Shown: positions 44,271-57,485, counted from the stretch's first letter. The stretch is 64,000 nucleotides of DNA from Spisula solida (GCA_947247005.1 OX365955.1:2924001-2988000); one strand, 5' to 3'. The notes: generated by a model not told the origin, from the letters alone. Program-made: numbers and translations.

Positions 44271-45241
44271 GCCAGTCATTCTAGCCCAAAAATGGCCTTA
44301 ACCTAGACAAAATTGCAAACATTTTGTTTTGTGTATTTTTAAGTTTTTAATGCCTAAACTATTACTTGGAAAAAATCCCCTGTCCAGAAAGTTGCGGAAG
44401 TACCTTAAAATGCGATTTTAAAAAGGTCACTTTATTATATGATTAAGTCAAATAACTTTCATGCTGTCGTTATTAAACTTAGTATGTGGAGAGGGGCCTA
44501 TAAGGGGCTAGTAATAAGATAGTGAATAACATTTCATATTTAAATTAAAACAATCGTGGTTGCTATGGAAACGAAAATGGTGAAAACATCACATTTCTTG
44601 CATAAATCGAAATTTTGATTGTAAGGTTTATGAGACTTGGAATATTTACAGAGAATAACGTAGGAATAATGCACATCACTATAGGGTACCCTATTGTTTG
44701 AATATCACTAACTCTTTTGCTGATATGGTAGCACAAACTTCTATTTCACTTTTTAGCTTTTGATTCGATCTGTTTAATGTATCGTCACGCAGGTGATTTT
44801 CAGACAAACGACTGAATCTGATTTCAATTCATTTTAATCCAAGTTAATTATGATATAATTTATGTTTGTGATGACTTGACACTTATGAAGTGCAATCATA
44901 AGTCTGAGTTCCTCTGGCGATGCAGTTCATTTATGTCATAATAAATATACCAGTAATATATAAACACATGGTTAAATGATACATGTCTACAAGGGGTATC
45001 GCTATAGTCAGGCAGTTAGCTTCCTTGGTAACAACGCAACAATATTTAAATACATGTACAGAACTTCGACTTCTTACTTCCGGCATGCATCTGGGGTTCG
45101 CATCTGTGAATAAGCTCTTAGAAACCGACTTCATGCTGCAAATAAGCACGCTCGCATTCCTGCTTTTCGTCCATCATTGACCCCAGAACACATGATGTTT
45201 TGCTGACATTTTCTCTGGAACCCTGAAACATCCCGTTAACT
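44271..45241. other. No feature seen
   Basis: Spacer that may include the decayed 5' part of the Tc1 element that follows; no TIR was recognised. Confidence 0.4.
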
Positions 45242-45830
45242 AGACTCCGGTCTGTTTTGTTCTAAGACGAATCAATGTTCTGTGTAGACTTTAATGATGA
45301 CAAGAGAAGTATGTGGCGACAGAAAAACGAAATAATCCTGTACTTTTGTATCCAGGAACACGACAGGTTTGATGGTTCGTCAGTGCTTATTTGCGGTAGG
45401 GCCTATGGTGAATCTACAGACCCGTGCGTCATCCAAACGGTGGTGATCGGTGGATGTTCCCTATCACAATGATGTTTTAAATTAATGTGTACGACTATGC
45501 TGATGCTATAGGTCAGGACTTTGTGCTAATTGACTTTAACCCCCTGTCCGACAGGGCCCGTGTGATCACAGAGTACTTCGAACGCTAGCGTATATTGCGT
45601 ATGGACTGGCCTGCTCGGTCTCCTGACATGAATCCTACAGAGCATGCATGCGACATACTACAGTGACGGTTAAGTGAACGACTTGTCAAACCACAGACCC
45701 AGTGGGAACTGGCACGTGTACTCGTGGAGGAGTGGACAAAAAAATCTTCGTCATGCAATCAGAACGTTGATTAGCAGGTTAAAACGTTGTGGAATCTCGA
45801 ACGGGTTATCTATGGTATTGACGTTATTTA
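45242..45830 (+). pseudogene. Tc1-like transposase pseudogene (DDE domain)
   Basis: In order: RSVLF*DES (first catalytic Asp region, stop at the preceding Ser), FCVDFNDDKRSMWRQKNE, EHDRFDGSSVLICGRAYGES, after a frame change GQDFVLID (second Asp region, normally QDN), ARVITEYFER, then MDWPARSPDMNPTEHACDIL (third acidic region, Glu kept) and LARVLVEEWTKK. At least two further stops and a frameshift at an A run. This is the core of a Tc1/mariner-superfamily transposase, not functional. The N-terminal DNA-binding part and the TIRs were not found. Confidence 0.85.
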
Positions 45831-46133
45831 TGGCATTGCATTTAATGTGTTTCGACACTGCTCGAAAAACATCATACCCCACCCACCACTTGGCGAACGT
45901 TGCCATTTTAGTAGCGACATCATCCCTTGACCTAGCACGTGTTTACTACATCCATTTGCCATTGCCCACTTTTTTATTTGTCAATAAGACATATTGGACA
46001 TTTGATATCAGTTATTGTTTTGTTGTTTAGTTGAAGTTCACAAAGGATGTTGCTCAACAGAGGTTACATACTGTATAATCACAAAAAACATTAATAAAAC
46101 GATAGTAACGCATCGGATTGGGAGGAGAAGATA

Positions 46134-46940
46134 CACTCACTAACACTCCCAACGCAACACCTATATTTTTCATGATTTCTCAACTATTATTCAATGGATA
46201 TAGTTCAGATTTTGAATGTTAATGGACTAATATTCTATGCATGTCTCCTAGAATTTATATGCAAATTAGTTTATTGAAAGATAAAAATGAAACCAAATAA
46301 AGAGCATCACTGCAAAACGAAAAGTCACAAAAATGATGTCATGAAAAAATATTGCAGGAATGGGCTCCGGTTCATATAGCACATGCAACACAAGCATTTC
46401 AGCATAATCACAACATACAACAGTTGTCGCTATCATCAAAGTCTTCGGATTTCAAGATTGTTTGGAATGTGTGGAGACGAGCCGTGCAGGCGACAAACAA
46501 GACGACCACTAACCCCGCAAAGAAGACAGTAGCGGGAGGTTTCTCGGAAAATGAGGACCATTCCCTAGATTTTGATACAAATTATGTGCTCTCGATGTGG
46601 CAGAAGAACAAAAACATAAAAAACATGGAAGGACATGCTAGATACTAACTTACGAGGAACATAATGTTGTTCTTTTATTTTATTTATTGTTATAAACTGT
46701 CCAGTAAAATGTACACCCACCTTGGTAATATTTTCATGGTGTATTTATGTGACTTTTCGATTTGCTTTGATGGTCATTATTTGAAATTATTTTCATATTA
46801 CAAACAATTGATTTTATTAAAGCAATCAAAGAAACATCAGTTAAACATGTATCTATTAATATGCCAAATGTTAACCAAATCGCAAATTATAAATATTTGA
46901 GAAATGATGAAAAATGTAGCTGTTGCGTTGGCAGTGTGAG
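46134..46940 (+). mobile_element. Degenerate Tc1-like element with TIRs
   Basis: The left end, just inside TA at 46132-46133, has ACACTCCCAACGCAAC then TTTTTCATGATTTCTCAA. The right end mirrors it (TTGAGAAATGATGAAAAATG...GTTGCGTTGGCAGTGTGAG) before TA at 46941-46942. TIRs are ~45 bp with indels. At ~800 bp it is much shorter than an intact Tc1 element. Confidence 0.78.
46352..46520 (+). pseudogene. Tc1-like transposase fragment
   Basis: MQEWAPVHIAHATQAFQHNH then NIQQLSLSSKSSDFKIVWNV and WRRAVQATN follow the family pattern around the second and third acidic residues. The usual Asp of QDNAP reads EWAP, and the Glu of NPIENVW is lost (KIVWNVW). The open frame runs on to 46648 but the later part is not recognisable. 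Both catalytic positions are missing, so it is dead. Confidence 0.82.
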
Positions 46941-47522
46941 TATGTCTATACAGTAAAATACAGTAATACAATATACATGGTCAGTATGAGAAGAAGAAAC
47001 ATAACAGAATGGCTCATTGAGTCAAATATAATAAACAAAACAAAACAAAACAAAAACATCACAATGTGATTCTAAGCAACGAAGGTAAAATTAGCAAGAA
47101 TAAGAAAACGTACCATATAATAGCTAAAATTTCCATTTGGCGCAGCTTTGTATGGCGTTGAATTATCTTCTGATACAGTAGTATTAAGCTATCATATTAC
47201 GTATAAGAGTTCAGCAGCTTCTAATTAGATTGTTCTAATAAACCCAGTGACGTTTGAACACAATTAGTTATTCACTTTGTAGTTCTGAACAGAGGAACTA
47301 CGATGCCTCAAACAGTTTTGCCTCAACCATATAAACCTTGAACTGGTTATTCGGTCCAGGTAAAATCCCTTCTCTATAATTATACGGATACATGTATATC
47401 ATAATTCTATAGCCTATGCCACGAACAAGTAGATGGATCGAACTATTTTTTGCAGTCCTTTGTTGTTTCTTTGAGATAGTAGGGCAATTACACGTTCATC
47501 TGTGTCAAAAGACTAACCTTTC
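46941..47522. other. AAACA run, otherwise nothing seen
   Basis: 47033-47055 is (AAACA)n, about four units. No gene supported. Confidence 0.5.
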
Positions 47523-47860
47523 TACGAGGGACGTTCAGAAATAACGTAGACTTTTGCTGTAAACGGTTGAAGTTGTAGACAGATTAAATATGAACATTCC
47601 ATTTGAAATCGGACTTATCGGGCCACCGGATGGTATTTTTTACAACTTTACAAGTCGAAGCTATAGTAGGAACGGGATTAGCTGCCACAAACAAGTTCCT
47701 TCTGTTTTGTTTTCTGGTTGGACGATGTCACAGAGAGGAATATTGTACAGTATTGACAGAAGACGATGACGTGTGGCACTTTGCAGACAGGTGCGCCTTG
47801 TCTTTACGACAGCATGACCCTTTGAAGCGGTACTATCGATAAGTTCATAGCATTCATATA
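47523..47860 (+). mobile_element. Mariner 5' end fragment
   Basis: TACGAGGGACGTTCAGAAAT then AACGTAGACTTTTGCTG is a mariner-type terminal repeat with leader. No right end or transposase was found. The 79-codon frame after it is unrecognised. Confidence 0.55.
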
Positions 47861-48171
47861 TTGTGAATCGGTGAAATCGTAACCACTTAAAATGTCAGTA
47901 CTTATCGTCCGCACGATAAATTAATCAATGCGATTGGAGTATCTCACATTTGCATATATTTACAACAACAACATTGTTGTATATAGTAATTAAAACAACA
48001 GGGCATTATTAATTAATGCACATACATGCTAATCATGTTTATCTAAACATGATTCAATTTATTAATTAAATCGACAAGATCAAGAATCATTAATTCACGA
48101 GCTAATTGTATCGAAGCTTCGAGCCGATGTACATTCGGAATAACATTTTATTGCAAGACAATTTTCAAAAT
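47861..48171. other. No feature seen
   Basis: A+T-rich spacer. Confidence 0.4.
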
Positions 48172-48212
48172 TTTATTAATCACTCTCGACACCTCATTTC
48201 AGCGACCAATAT
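48172..48212 (+). repeat. Dispersed repeat family C, copy 4 (short)
   Basis: TTTATTAATCACTCTCGACA then CCTCATTTC. Confidence 0.55.
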
Positions 48213-48741
48213 TCTTAATCAAATTGGGTCACATCCGATTTCTACTGATTGATGTTTTGTATTGCCAGTCTTTGTTTTGTCTGCTTCTTTTTATATAGCG
48301 TCTATTTTATCAATGAAACAATGCCTAGTGACTTCTTTTAACGGTCCTTCTTCTCCATTTTTAAATGTCATGTGACTTTTCATCATCACGTGGTACATAA
48401 TGGTCGTAGCGTTTACTGTGAATGATAACGGAGGTCAATGTTGTGAGGAGCTTGATGTTAAAGATAGAGACAAAATAAGACACCCGAGTGTGAGTTTACT
48501 ATCTGGCTTGTATTAAAGTCGTCCAATCACAAGGTCTATAATTATGCATACAATTAACATTTCCAATACTTGAACAGTCTGTTGATTTTAACATGAAGGC
48601 CTAGTAAACGAAACAGTAACACTAAAAATGTTCCGGATTTTGATGTCAATGAAATATTATATATAATAATTATATAACAACGTTCATAGACGCGCTTTCA
48701 TTTAAAATAAACACTCAGGTTGGGACTTGAAATTTATGTTA
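48213..48741. other. No feature seen
   Basis: Spacer without supported features. Confidence 0.4.
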
Positions 48742-48824
48742 TAGTTAGAACATATTAAGTAAATTTTAATGATTAAAAAGGGCGGAGCGAGCGAAGCGAA
48801 AATTTACTTAATATGTTCTAACTA
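48742..48824. repeat. Perfect hairpin with 26-bp arms
   Basis: 48742-48767 is the exact reverse complement of 48799-48824 (arm TAGTTAGAACATATTAAGTA then AATTTT). The 31-nt loop holds GGGCGGAGCGAGCGAAGCG. A half copy is at 19555-19618. Confidence 0.96.
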
Positions 48825-49090
48825 ACTAAGAATATAACATTCTGCATTCTGATTGGCCGATAGAAATTAGCGCCAACGCATGACGTCAAGTCTGTTAAGA
48901 GAAAATTTTAATGATTAAATTTTCATTTAACCGCGAAAATGTGGCGTTTTCAGGATAAATGTTGTAATGGGCATACGACTTTTCTTATATATATCAGTAT
49001 TCATTGTCGTTATAAAGCGTCTAGTTGTTTCATTTCTTTTTGATCACCCCAATGTAAATATTGACAATAAAGCATCTGTTAAAATTATGC

Positions 49091-49302
49091 TATAGTACGC
49101 CCATGGGTGCACACGCTAATGAGAAAGGCCGGAAAATTGGCATATCCCACACAGGTGAATTAATCAGATGTGCACGATTTATCAGTGAGGCTTTAAGTAC
49201 AAAACTGACCATATCTGTTTAGTAATTTGTGAAACCAATTGTGCAACAGTTAACTAAACTGTTTCATGTTTGTAAACATCACATAATCCTGGGCGCACTA
49301 TA
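49091..49302. mobile_element. 212-bp MITE with TATAGTRCGCCCA ends
   Basis: TATAGTACGCCCATGG at the left mirrors CCTGGGCGCACTATA at the right. Nothing coding inside. Confidence 0.65.
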
Positions 49303-49627
49303 ATAGAAGGTCGAGACACGTGACAAATTCTCCGTACTATATATGATTCATTTATTCCATGTGATCGGTGGAAGTATAGTATCTTCACCCCGGAATCTAT
49401 ATCTCTCAGACTGAACTAACTTTCCGGTGACACTAAATCATCCAATATTTCACTCAAGGGGGACAGAACTAGATGATGTACACTGAGTAGTTTTCAATAT
49501 TTATTATCACATAATTTCCTATTTACAGCGATCATTAAGATAGATGCATGATACGTTACTTCCGGGTATTACGGGTCACGTGACAGAAACATCATTTACA
49601 CCGATATAACCTCGACAATCAAACAAA

Positions 49628-52600
49628 CTCAATACAAAGACCAACTCTATATAAGACCACCTCAATGACACTATTCGTATATTCAACCTCTATATTAAGT
49701 CAACATCAATGCCACTATTCGTATATTCAACCTCTATATCTAGACCACATCAATGCCACTATTCCTATATTCAACCTCTATAATAAGACCACACCAATGA
49801 CATTCGTATATTCAACCTCTATAATTAGACCACACAATGACACTATTCGTATATTCCATCTCTATATTAAGACCACACCAATGACACTATTCGTATATTC
49901 AACCTCTGTATCTAGACCACAACAATGACACTATTCGTATATTCAACCTCTATATCTAGACCACCTCAATGACACTATTCGTATATTCAACCTCTATATC
50001 TAGACCACACCAATGCCACTATTCGTATATTCCATCTCTATATTAAGACCACCTCAATGACACTATTCGTATATTCAACCTCTATATTAAGTCCACCCCA
50101 ATGACACTATTCGTATAATCAACCTCTATATCTAGACCACCTCAATGACACTATTCGTATATTCAACCTCTATATTAAGTCCACCCCAATGACACTATTC
50201 GTATATTCAACCTCTATATTAAGTCCATCCCAATGACACTATTCGTATATTCAACCTCTATATCTAGACCACACCAATGACACTATTCGTATATTCAACC
50301 TCTATATCTAGACCACCTCAATGACACTATTCGTATATTCCACCTCTATATTAAGTCCACCCCAATGATACTATTAGTATATTCAACCTCTATATCTAGA
50401 CCACACCAATGACACTATTCGTATATTCAACCTCTATATCTAGACCACAACAATGACACTATTCGTATATTCAACCTCTATATTAAGTCCACCCCAATGA
50501 CACTATTCGTATATTTAACCTCTATATCTAGACCACACCAATGACACTATTCGTATATTCAACCTCTATATCTAAACCACCTCAATGACACTATTCGTAT
50601 ATTCAACCTCTATATCTAGACCACCTCAATGACACTATTCGTATATTCAACCTCTATATCTAGACCACAACAATGACACTATTCGTATATTCAACCTCTA
50701 TATCTAGACCACCTCAATGACACTATTCGTATATTCAACCTCTATATCTAGACCACAACAATGACACTATTCGTATATTCAACCTCTATATCTAGACCAC
50801 AACAATGACACTATTCGTATATTCAACCTCTATATCTAGACCACCTCAATGACACTATTCGTATATTCAACCTCTATATCTAGACCACAACAATGACACT
50901 ATTCGTATATTCAACCTCTATATCTAGACCACAACAATGACACTATTCGTATATTCAACCTCTATATCTAGACCACACCAATGACACTATTCGTATATTC
51001 AACCTCTATATCTAGACCACAACAATGACACTATTCGTATATTCAACCTCTATATCTAGACCACCTCAATGACACTATTCGTATATTCAACCTCTATATC
51101 TAGACCACAACAATGACACTATTCGTATATTCAACCTCTATAATAAGACCACATCAATGACACTATTCGTATATTCAACCTCTATATCTAGACCACATCA
51201 ATGCCACTATTCGTATATTCAACCTCTATAATAAGACCACATCAATGACACTATTCGTATATTCAACCTCTATAATAAGACCACATCAATGCCACTATTC
51301 GTATATTCAACCTCTATAATTAGACCACACAATGTCACTATTCGTATATTCCATCTCTATATTAAAAGCACACCAATGACACTATTCGTATATTCAACCT
51401 CTATATCTAGACCACCTCAATGACACTATTCGTATATTCAACCTCTATATCTTGACCACACCAATGACACTATTCGTATATTCAACCTCTATATTAAGTC
51501 CACCCCAATGACACTATTCGTATATTCAACCTCTATATCTAGACCACACCAATGACACTATTCGTATATTCAACCTCTATATCTAGACCACACCAATGAC
51601 ACTATTCGTATATTCAACCTCTATATCTAGACCACACCAATGACACTATTCGTATATTCAACCTCTATATCTAGACCACCTCAATGACACTATTCGTATA
51701 TTCAACCTCTATATCTAGACCACCCCAATGACACTATTCGTATATTCAACCTCTATATCTAGACCACACCAATGACACTATTCGTATATTCAACCTCTAT
51801 ATCTAGACCACCCCAATGACACTATTCGTATATTCAACCTCTATATCTAGACCACCTCAATGACACTATTCGTATATTCAACCTCTATATCTAGACCACC
51901 TCAATGACACTATTCGTATATTCAACCTCTATATCTAGACCACACCAATGACACTATTCGTATATTCAACCTCTATATCTAGACCACACCAATGACACTA
52001 TTCGTATATTCAACCTCTATATTAAGTCCACCCCAATGACACTATTCGTATATTCAACCTCTATATCTAGACCACCTCAATGACACTATTCGTATATTCC
52101 ATCTCTATATTAAGTCCACCCCAATGACACTATTCGTATATTCAACCTCTATATCTAGACCACCCCAATGACACTATTCGTATATTCAACCTCTATATCT
52201 AGACCACAACAATGACACTATTCGTATATTCAACCTCTATATCTAGACCACCTCAATGACACTATTCGTATATTCAACCTCTATATCTAAACCACCTCAA
52301 TGACACTATTCGTATATTCAACCTCTATATCTAGACCACACCAATGACACTATTCGTATATTCAACCTCTATATTAAGTCCACCCCAATGACACTATTCG
52401 TATATTCAACCTCTATATCTAGACCACCTCAATGACACTATTCGTATATTCAACCTCTATATCTAGACCACAACAATGACACTATTCGTATATTCAACCT
52501 CTATATTAAGTCCACCCCAATGACACTATTCGTATATTCAACCTCTATATCTAGACCACAACAATGACACTATTCGTATATTCAACCTCTATATCTAGAC

Positions 52601-52785
52601 CACCCCAATGACACTATTCGTATATTCAACCTCTATATCTAGACCACCTCAATGACACTATTCGTATATTCAACCTCTATATCTAGTCCACACCAATGAC
52701 ACTATTCGTATATTCCACCTCTATATTAAGTCCACCCCAATGACACTATTCGTATATTCAACCTCTATAATAAGACCACCTCAAT
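49628..52785 (+). repeat. 44-bp satellite, about 71 units
   Basis: The unit is GACACTATTCGTATATTCAA, CCTCTATATCTAGACCACAC then CAAT. Units differ mainly in the last 12 bases (CACACCAAT, CACCTCAAT, CACAACAAT) and in a TATTAAGTCCACCCC variant. Outer units are more diverged than the centre, as expected from unequal exchange. 44 is not a multiple of three and the unit holds stop codons, so long frames are absent except near the left edge. Confidence 0.97.
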
Positions 52786-53911
52786 GCCATTATTCTTATT
52801 ATATCTGAGGCAGATAAAATGCAAGAATATCGTGAAAAGAAAAAGTATGGATGAAGAAACGTAATGCATATCATAACACTAATGATGACTATAACGCAAA
52901 AATACAATTTTATTGCCCGTTGACATCATAATTCTAGATTTTTTCAATACCATTAAAATATACAACGTGTAGTAATGTGTGTGACGTAAATTTTGCCTAA
53001 AATAACGTCAACGTCATGTTACAGAAAATAGTCGCAACTTAGTGCGTAATAGTCTATACATACCCTATGTTTAATTAAAGGAGACAACTCTTCAGTCTAC
53101 TATTTTTTCATGAAATTAATTCCCTTTGCACCCTCAAACATAGGTAATCAAGCCAAAAATAAAATCTAGCTAAAATTGAAAACGAAATTATGATAATTGA
53201 TTGAAAAAAAAATATTATCTAATTGGGTAGCCAGACTAAGTGCGTAACGTTGTACCTTTTTATAAAACAATTTTGACTTTATCGTCATTCGAGAAAAACG
53301 TGTGCAAAAATTCCTACCAGACTCTTATGGAGCGCGAGATAAGATCCATTGATATGCACACATGAATTATACCGGGAGATAAAACCAACTTCTCCATACA
53401 CTCTCGCTGCATTATAATTTAAAATCTATTTAAAGATAATCTGCTCTTGAAAGTATTTCTGACTTCTTCATATCTGATGTACAGTGTGAACAAATTAAAG
53501 TGGTCCTCGAACCTTCTATAAGTATAATTAAACAGTTGATTTCCTGTCTGTAATGTAACAAATTCACATGAGAGTGTTTTATCAAAATGGCATAGAATCT
53601 TCTATTAGCATAATTGAATAGTTGATTTTGTATTTTAACTTCGGTCTATGCTTTCTTAAATGATGAGTACATATCGCTGGCTTGGCATTAGATGGTCGTT
53701 AGTACAAAATCAATATTTTGAGAAAACAAGAAAAAACTGTCTGAAAACTATTCTTTACATATGGAAAAACAAGCTTTTTAAATTTCAGTTTGGTCAACAT
53801 GACCACCTCCGATTTTCTCCGGCAAAGCATGCCTTTCTCGCGGAAACTGGTTTATTCCTCACAATAAGCTTGTAACATAACATATCTTTATTACACTCAA
53901 TACATGCAATA
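52786..53911. other. No gene seen; possible TTAA MITE end
   Basis: 53074-53095 reads TTAATTAAAGGAGACAACTC, like the TTAA MITE ends at 17947 and 24094, but no partner end was found. Confidence 0.35.
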
Positions 53912-54050
53912 TACGAGGGGTGTTCCATATGTATTGTCACTTGGGTCACAAATCAAAGCAATTCGTTGATATCTTTAAATCTTTATACATTTCTAGAACC
54001 ATCAACATTTCCGCGATATTTCGTGAAAAAATCAATAAAATTTAATTACC
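53912..54050 (+). mobile_element. Possible mariner end fragment
   Basis: TACGAGGGGTGTTCCATATG resembles mariner termini; no partner end or transposase. Confidence 0.4.
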
Positions 54051-55413
54051 GGAATGTTGTTTCTGTTGTCTTTTCAAAGGACTAGTAATAGACACTGCGA
54101 CTTTGTTCGAATAACTGTCGATTAAAACTTCCTTTCGGGAAAAATTCTTATTCGACAACTATCATACCGTAAATATTGTAAATTCCTTCGATAAAAACAT
54201 GATTTGTTGTACTTGATTGCCATTTTTCACAAAATAAGAGCATTTCAAAGTCGCGAAAATAAGTGTCAAAATTAGTCAAAAAAGCATGCTACTTTTCAAT
54301 GAAAATTTTCGATTAGTTTAATTGATTGGAATTTGACATATCATACAGGTATGTAAGCCATTGAGCATCAACATTGATTTTTGGGAAGAATTTGCGATCA
54401 AAGTACAATTGATATGAAGTTATCGGTGCGTGAAACAACAAGCATCATTTGGTATAAATTAGAGTGATCTCCCTTGTTTTGACTGTCTTACTCGTAGACA
54501 ACAAATAATTTCATTTTGATTTAAAGTTCTAATGGAAGGGTCCAGTTATCGTATCTTATGTTGCAGTTTAAAGAATACTGACATTTACTTTTCTAAACAA
54601 CTACTGCAAAGATGACACAAATTTAGCTTAAAATTAACATAAGGCCAGTGTACTCGAGCATACCCTCTTCTAAGTTCAATAAATTACTTAATTGTTGACG
54701 AAAGGCTATGTAATTTTCCAGATATAGAATAGAAACATGCACCTTTTAGACATTCATCGTAGAATCCTTCTAAATATTGCCATAGAAAAGAAATGTTGTT
54801 TGATTATTGTTTTATTTATTTATTATTTTGCCGGGGAGTCGCCTTAGTCTTAATACATTAGTATTTTAAAGAATATAACTGATATAAATGATCATAGCTA
54901 GGTGTAGATAAGGGTAGTAGTAAAGGACACTGACAGAGGGACTGAAAAATTCATACATGTACGTTATATTATTTATTGTTGACATTAAATTACACATCGT
55001 GGCACGAGAGTGACACTGGCCCGAGCTACAGTTTTGCAACTAATCTAAATATATTTGCATAAAATAATACAAAGCAAAACACAAACTGTAATAACATGTA
55101 TGATTATTATAATAAAGACTTTATTTATAGAGGGAACATACTTGACATAACTTGTCAATCAGTCGTAAGGCCCTCAACATTAAAACATTGAAACAACAGA
55201 AACATGACATCAATAAATCTAATGACTATGCACGAAATATCGAGCGTATGGATATATAATGAAATTATAAAATTTTAATATGTCATATACTTATAAAAAA
55301 AGTTTAGCAAGTTGGACTTTTTATTTGTTATCGTGAAATTGCATGCACTTTAACAGTAGGAGAGTTTTTTAATCATAAGATCATTTCAGTCCATTTGAAA
55401 TTCAACCATTTAA
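54051..55413. other. No gene seen
   Basis: 55105-55160 (ATTATAATAAAGACTTTATT) looks like the reverse of a polyadenylated 3' end, without a coding part. Otherwise A+T-rich spacer. Confidence 0.35.
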
Positions 55414-55749
55414 GTAAAGGAAAATCACAAGCAATGTGATGTCGATTATGCCCTCCTTAAGGAGTTATTACAGTCTAACGTGTTTGTCTCTTGCTGTTAC
55501 GAAGCTTTAAAACAAAGATTAAGGGAATGTTATACCAGTTTTATTCAATGTGTGTTCGATGTAATGTACCGTGGATGGCATTTTGTTCCTCATCTCCGCT
55601 ACTCACAAGAAGGACCAACATTTGTTAAATCGGCGAAAACTCTAGTGTGTTTGTTAAATCAATACGGAGATGGTAATTTTATTACCTACGAGTCGTTATG
55701 CGATATATATTGCCGATGCAAACCAACCCTACCAATGATGTCGCGTTAA
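55414..55749 (+). CDS. Doubtful open frame or exon, no recognised family
   Basis: An open frame of 111 codons whose composition is less A+T-biased and more protein-like than its surroundings: VDYALLKELLQSNVFVSCCY, ALKQRLRECY, GWHFVPHLRYSQEGPTFVKS, NFITYESLCDIYCRCKPT. It has no ATG at its start. AG dinucleotides upstream (TTTAAG at 55414, CATTTCAG at 55389) could be acceptors, but a stop at 55411 limits the choice. It ends in TAA at the 3' side. Could be a terminal exon or a gene fragment; no function is proposed. Confidence 0.3.
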   Translation, partial: VKENHKQCDVDYALLKELLQSNVFVSCCYEALKQRLRECYTSFIQCVFDVMYRGWHFVPHLRYSQEGPTFVKSAKTLVCLLNQYGDGNFITYESLCDIYCRCKPTLPMMSR

Positions 55750-56551
55750 CGGTATGCCAACGTCAGCATGGCGTCCATAAATTATTGCGGCGGGTTGTCT
55801 AATCCGGTCGATTTTATAACAAACAATCTAGCCGTTTGCATTCCTGACATGAAAAGCTAGCTGGAGACTTCACATGAATCTGTTAGGTATTGACGTCACT
55901 GCAATCTAACACACTTCTTGTGACGTAGTTATTGTTAGTCTTCCTGAACATATTTCGCTTTTGACGTCTCCAGTTAGCGACTAATGATCAATTAATTGTC
56001 ATTAAAATGAATTGCTTTGCCTCTTGCCTTCGTGTCATCATTCAATATTTAAATAGCCATTTGACGTCGTTCACTGTCATTCTTGATTCTCGAACCCTAG
56101 AATATTTTACGATTTTAAACCGGTTTATTTGGTTGTGGCATAAGACTGACAATATCGTGCTTGTTTTCATCCATTACACGGATCAGAGTTCCTCCTGCAC
56201 GTGTTATACGTGTTTTCTTTATAAATGACGTCATGGCTTCACAACACCACAAAAACACATATTGACCAATCAATACCAGTGTGATACTTAATTCATGGCC
56301 GACATGTTAATTACATCACGTAGGCATACATCGCCATACAAGTAAAAATATGTGTACCCTGAAAAATTTGTTTAGCTTTATTTTTCAGTATATAATTTGT
56401 TTAAGGCCGTAGACATGACAGTTGTTTAAGTGAAATAACATACATAACAACTATACTCTCAATACATACCAACACAATTGTACATGAACTTAGAGGTATC
56501 AAAAATATTTTCCACATTGTGCTACCTCATAGAATAGAATCATTTTATATT
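55750..56551. other. Weak inverted repeat, otherwise nothing seen
   Basis: GCTAGCTGGAGACTTCA (about 55856) and TGACGTCTCCAGTTAGC (about 55961) form a ~17-bp imperfect inverted pair ~90 bp apart. Confidence 0.4.
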
Positions 56552-56845
56552 TTATAAATGGCTTTGAATTGATTGAGTGTAGCAGACTGCTAAATAGGAC
56601 TGGGTAAAGCATTCAAAATAGATGATCCTGAATATTCGAATGGAAAAGTTCTTACGGAAAAGTTCAGTATTAGGGCGAGGAGAACAAACTTGAAGGCTAG
56701 ATGTCGACCTTAATTGTTTAGAGTGAACTTCTGATGTAAACATAAAAGAAGTTTGTAAGTATTTAGATACTATGTCATTCGCCTCACCCAAATAGATTTC
56801 CGGTGGGGAGGGTAAATAAAAGCATATAAACCTTGAATGCCACAC
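56552..56845 (-). pseudogene. LINE reverse-transcriptase C-terminal remnant
   Basis: The frame contains VHSKQLRSTSSLQVCSPRPN, TELFRKNFSIRIFRI and the end QSIQSHL. It follows the pattern near the C-terminus of CR1/L2/Jockey-like LINE proteins (R-R-S-L-PRPNTE-F--SFS, then normally a G--IWN-LP block). The IWN-LP block is lost. The upstream part (LPSPPEIYLGEA) coincides with a dispersed repeat also at 21481, so it may be a separate insertion. Confidence 0.65.
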
Positions 56846-57485
56846 CAGTAATCGGGTGATACATTATTGATAATAACAACGACTACAAAGCATACTTGCA
56901 CAAAAGGTGTCACTACGTGTTGACTGTGTGTTATGATTGAATGTATAATTCACCGGCGCCAGAGAATAACGATCTACAATTATAAAACCTCCTGGAATTA
57001 TTGTCAATGGAAGAAGTAATTATCGTATTTTATTGTCCTCTGGTCCCAATTCCATGAAAACACGAGCAATACATAACAAGTATACCAAGCTTAAATACGA
57101 AATTCATTATTGCTGGGTTTCCGTGAGCATTGCATTACGAGTCGTATAAATATCACCTACTAAGTGGGTCGTTTTATATATTCGTGGACCATCGTTCTCA
57201 TTTGATTACGATTGCTTTAAATAATATGTTTATATTATTACAAACATAAACTTATTACCTACAGCTAATACAAATTTATCTTCAATAATGCAAACCAGTA
57301 GCGAGTCATCAGCCATTGTATTAATTACCAAAGTAACGCCCTACCACCCCCGAACGATGTAACGTACAATTCTCATTGGTTCGACTAGTTATAAATTCTG
57401 AATTAGTTAATTTACATTCCCATATTTCTGTCAGGTTGTTGTAAGATATCATAATCATATTTCGTAAAATTATGACATTATTTGG
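56846..57485. other. No feature seen
   Basis: Spacer without supported features. Confidence 0.4.

Noticed and set aside
49665..49928. 87-codon frame
   Set aside because: Derived from the diverged edge of the 44-bp satellite.
49628..52785. CRISPR array
   Set aside because: The 44-bp unit repeats in full without spacers; it is a satellite.
53660..53875. 71-codon frame with a protein-like start
   Set aside because: No domain, no splice signals and no second copy; not distinguishable from chance.
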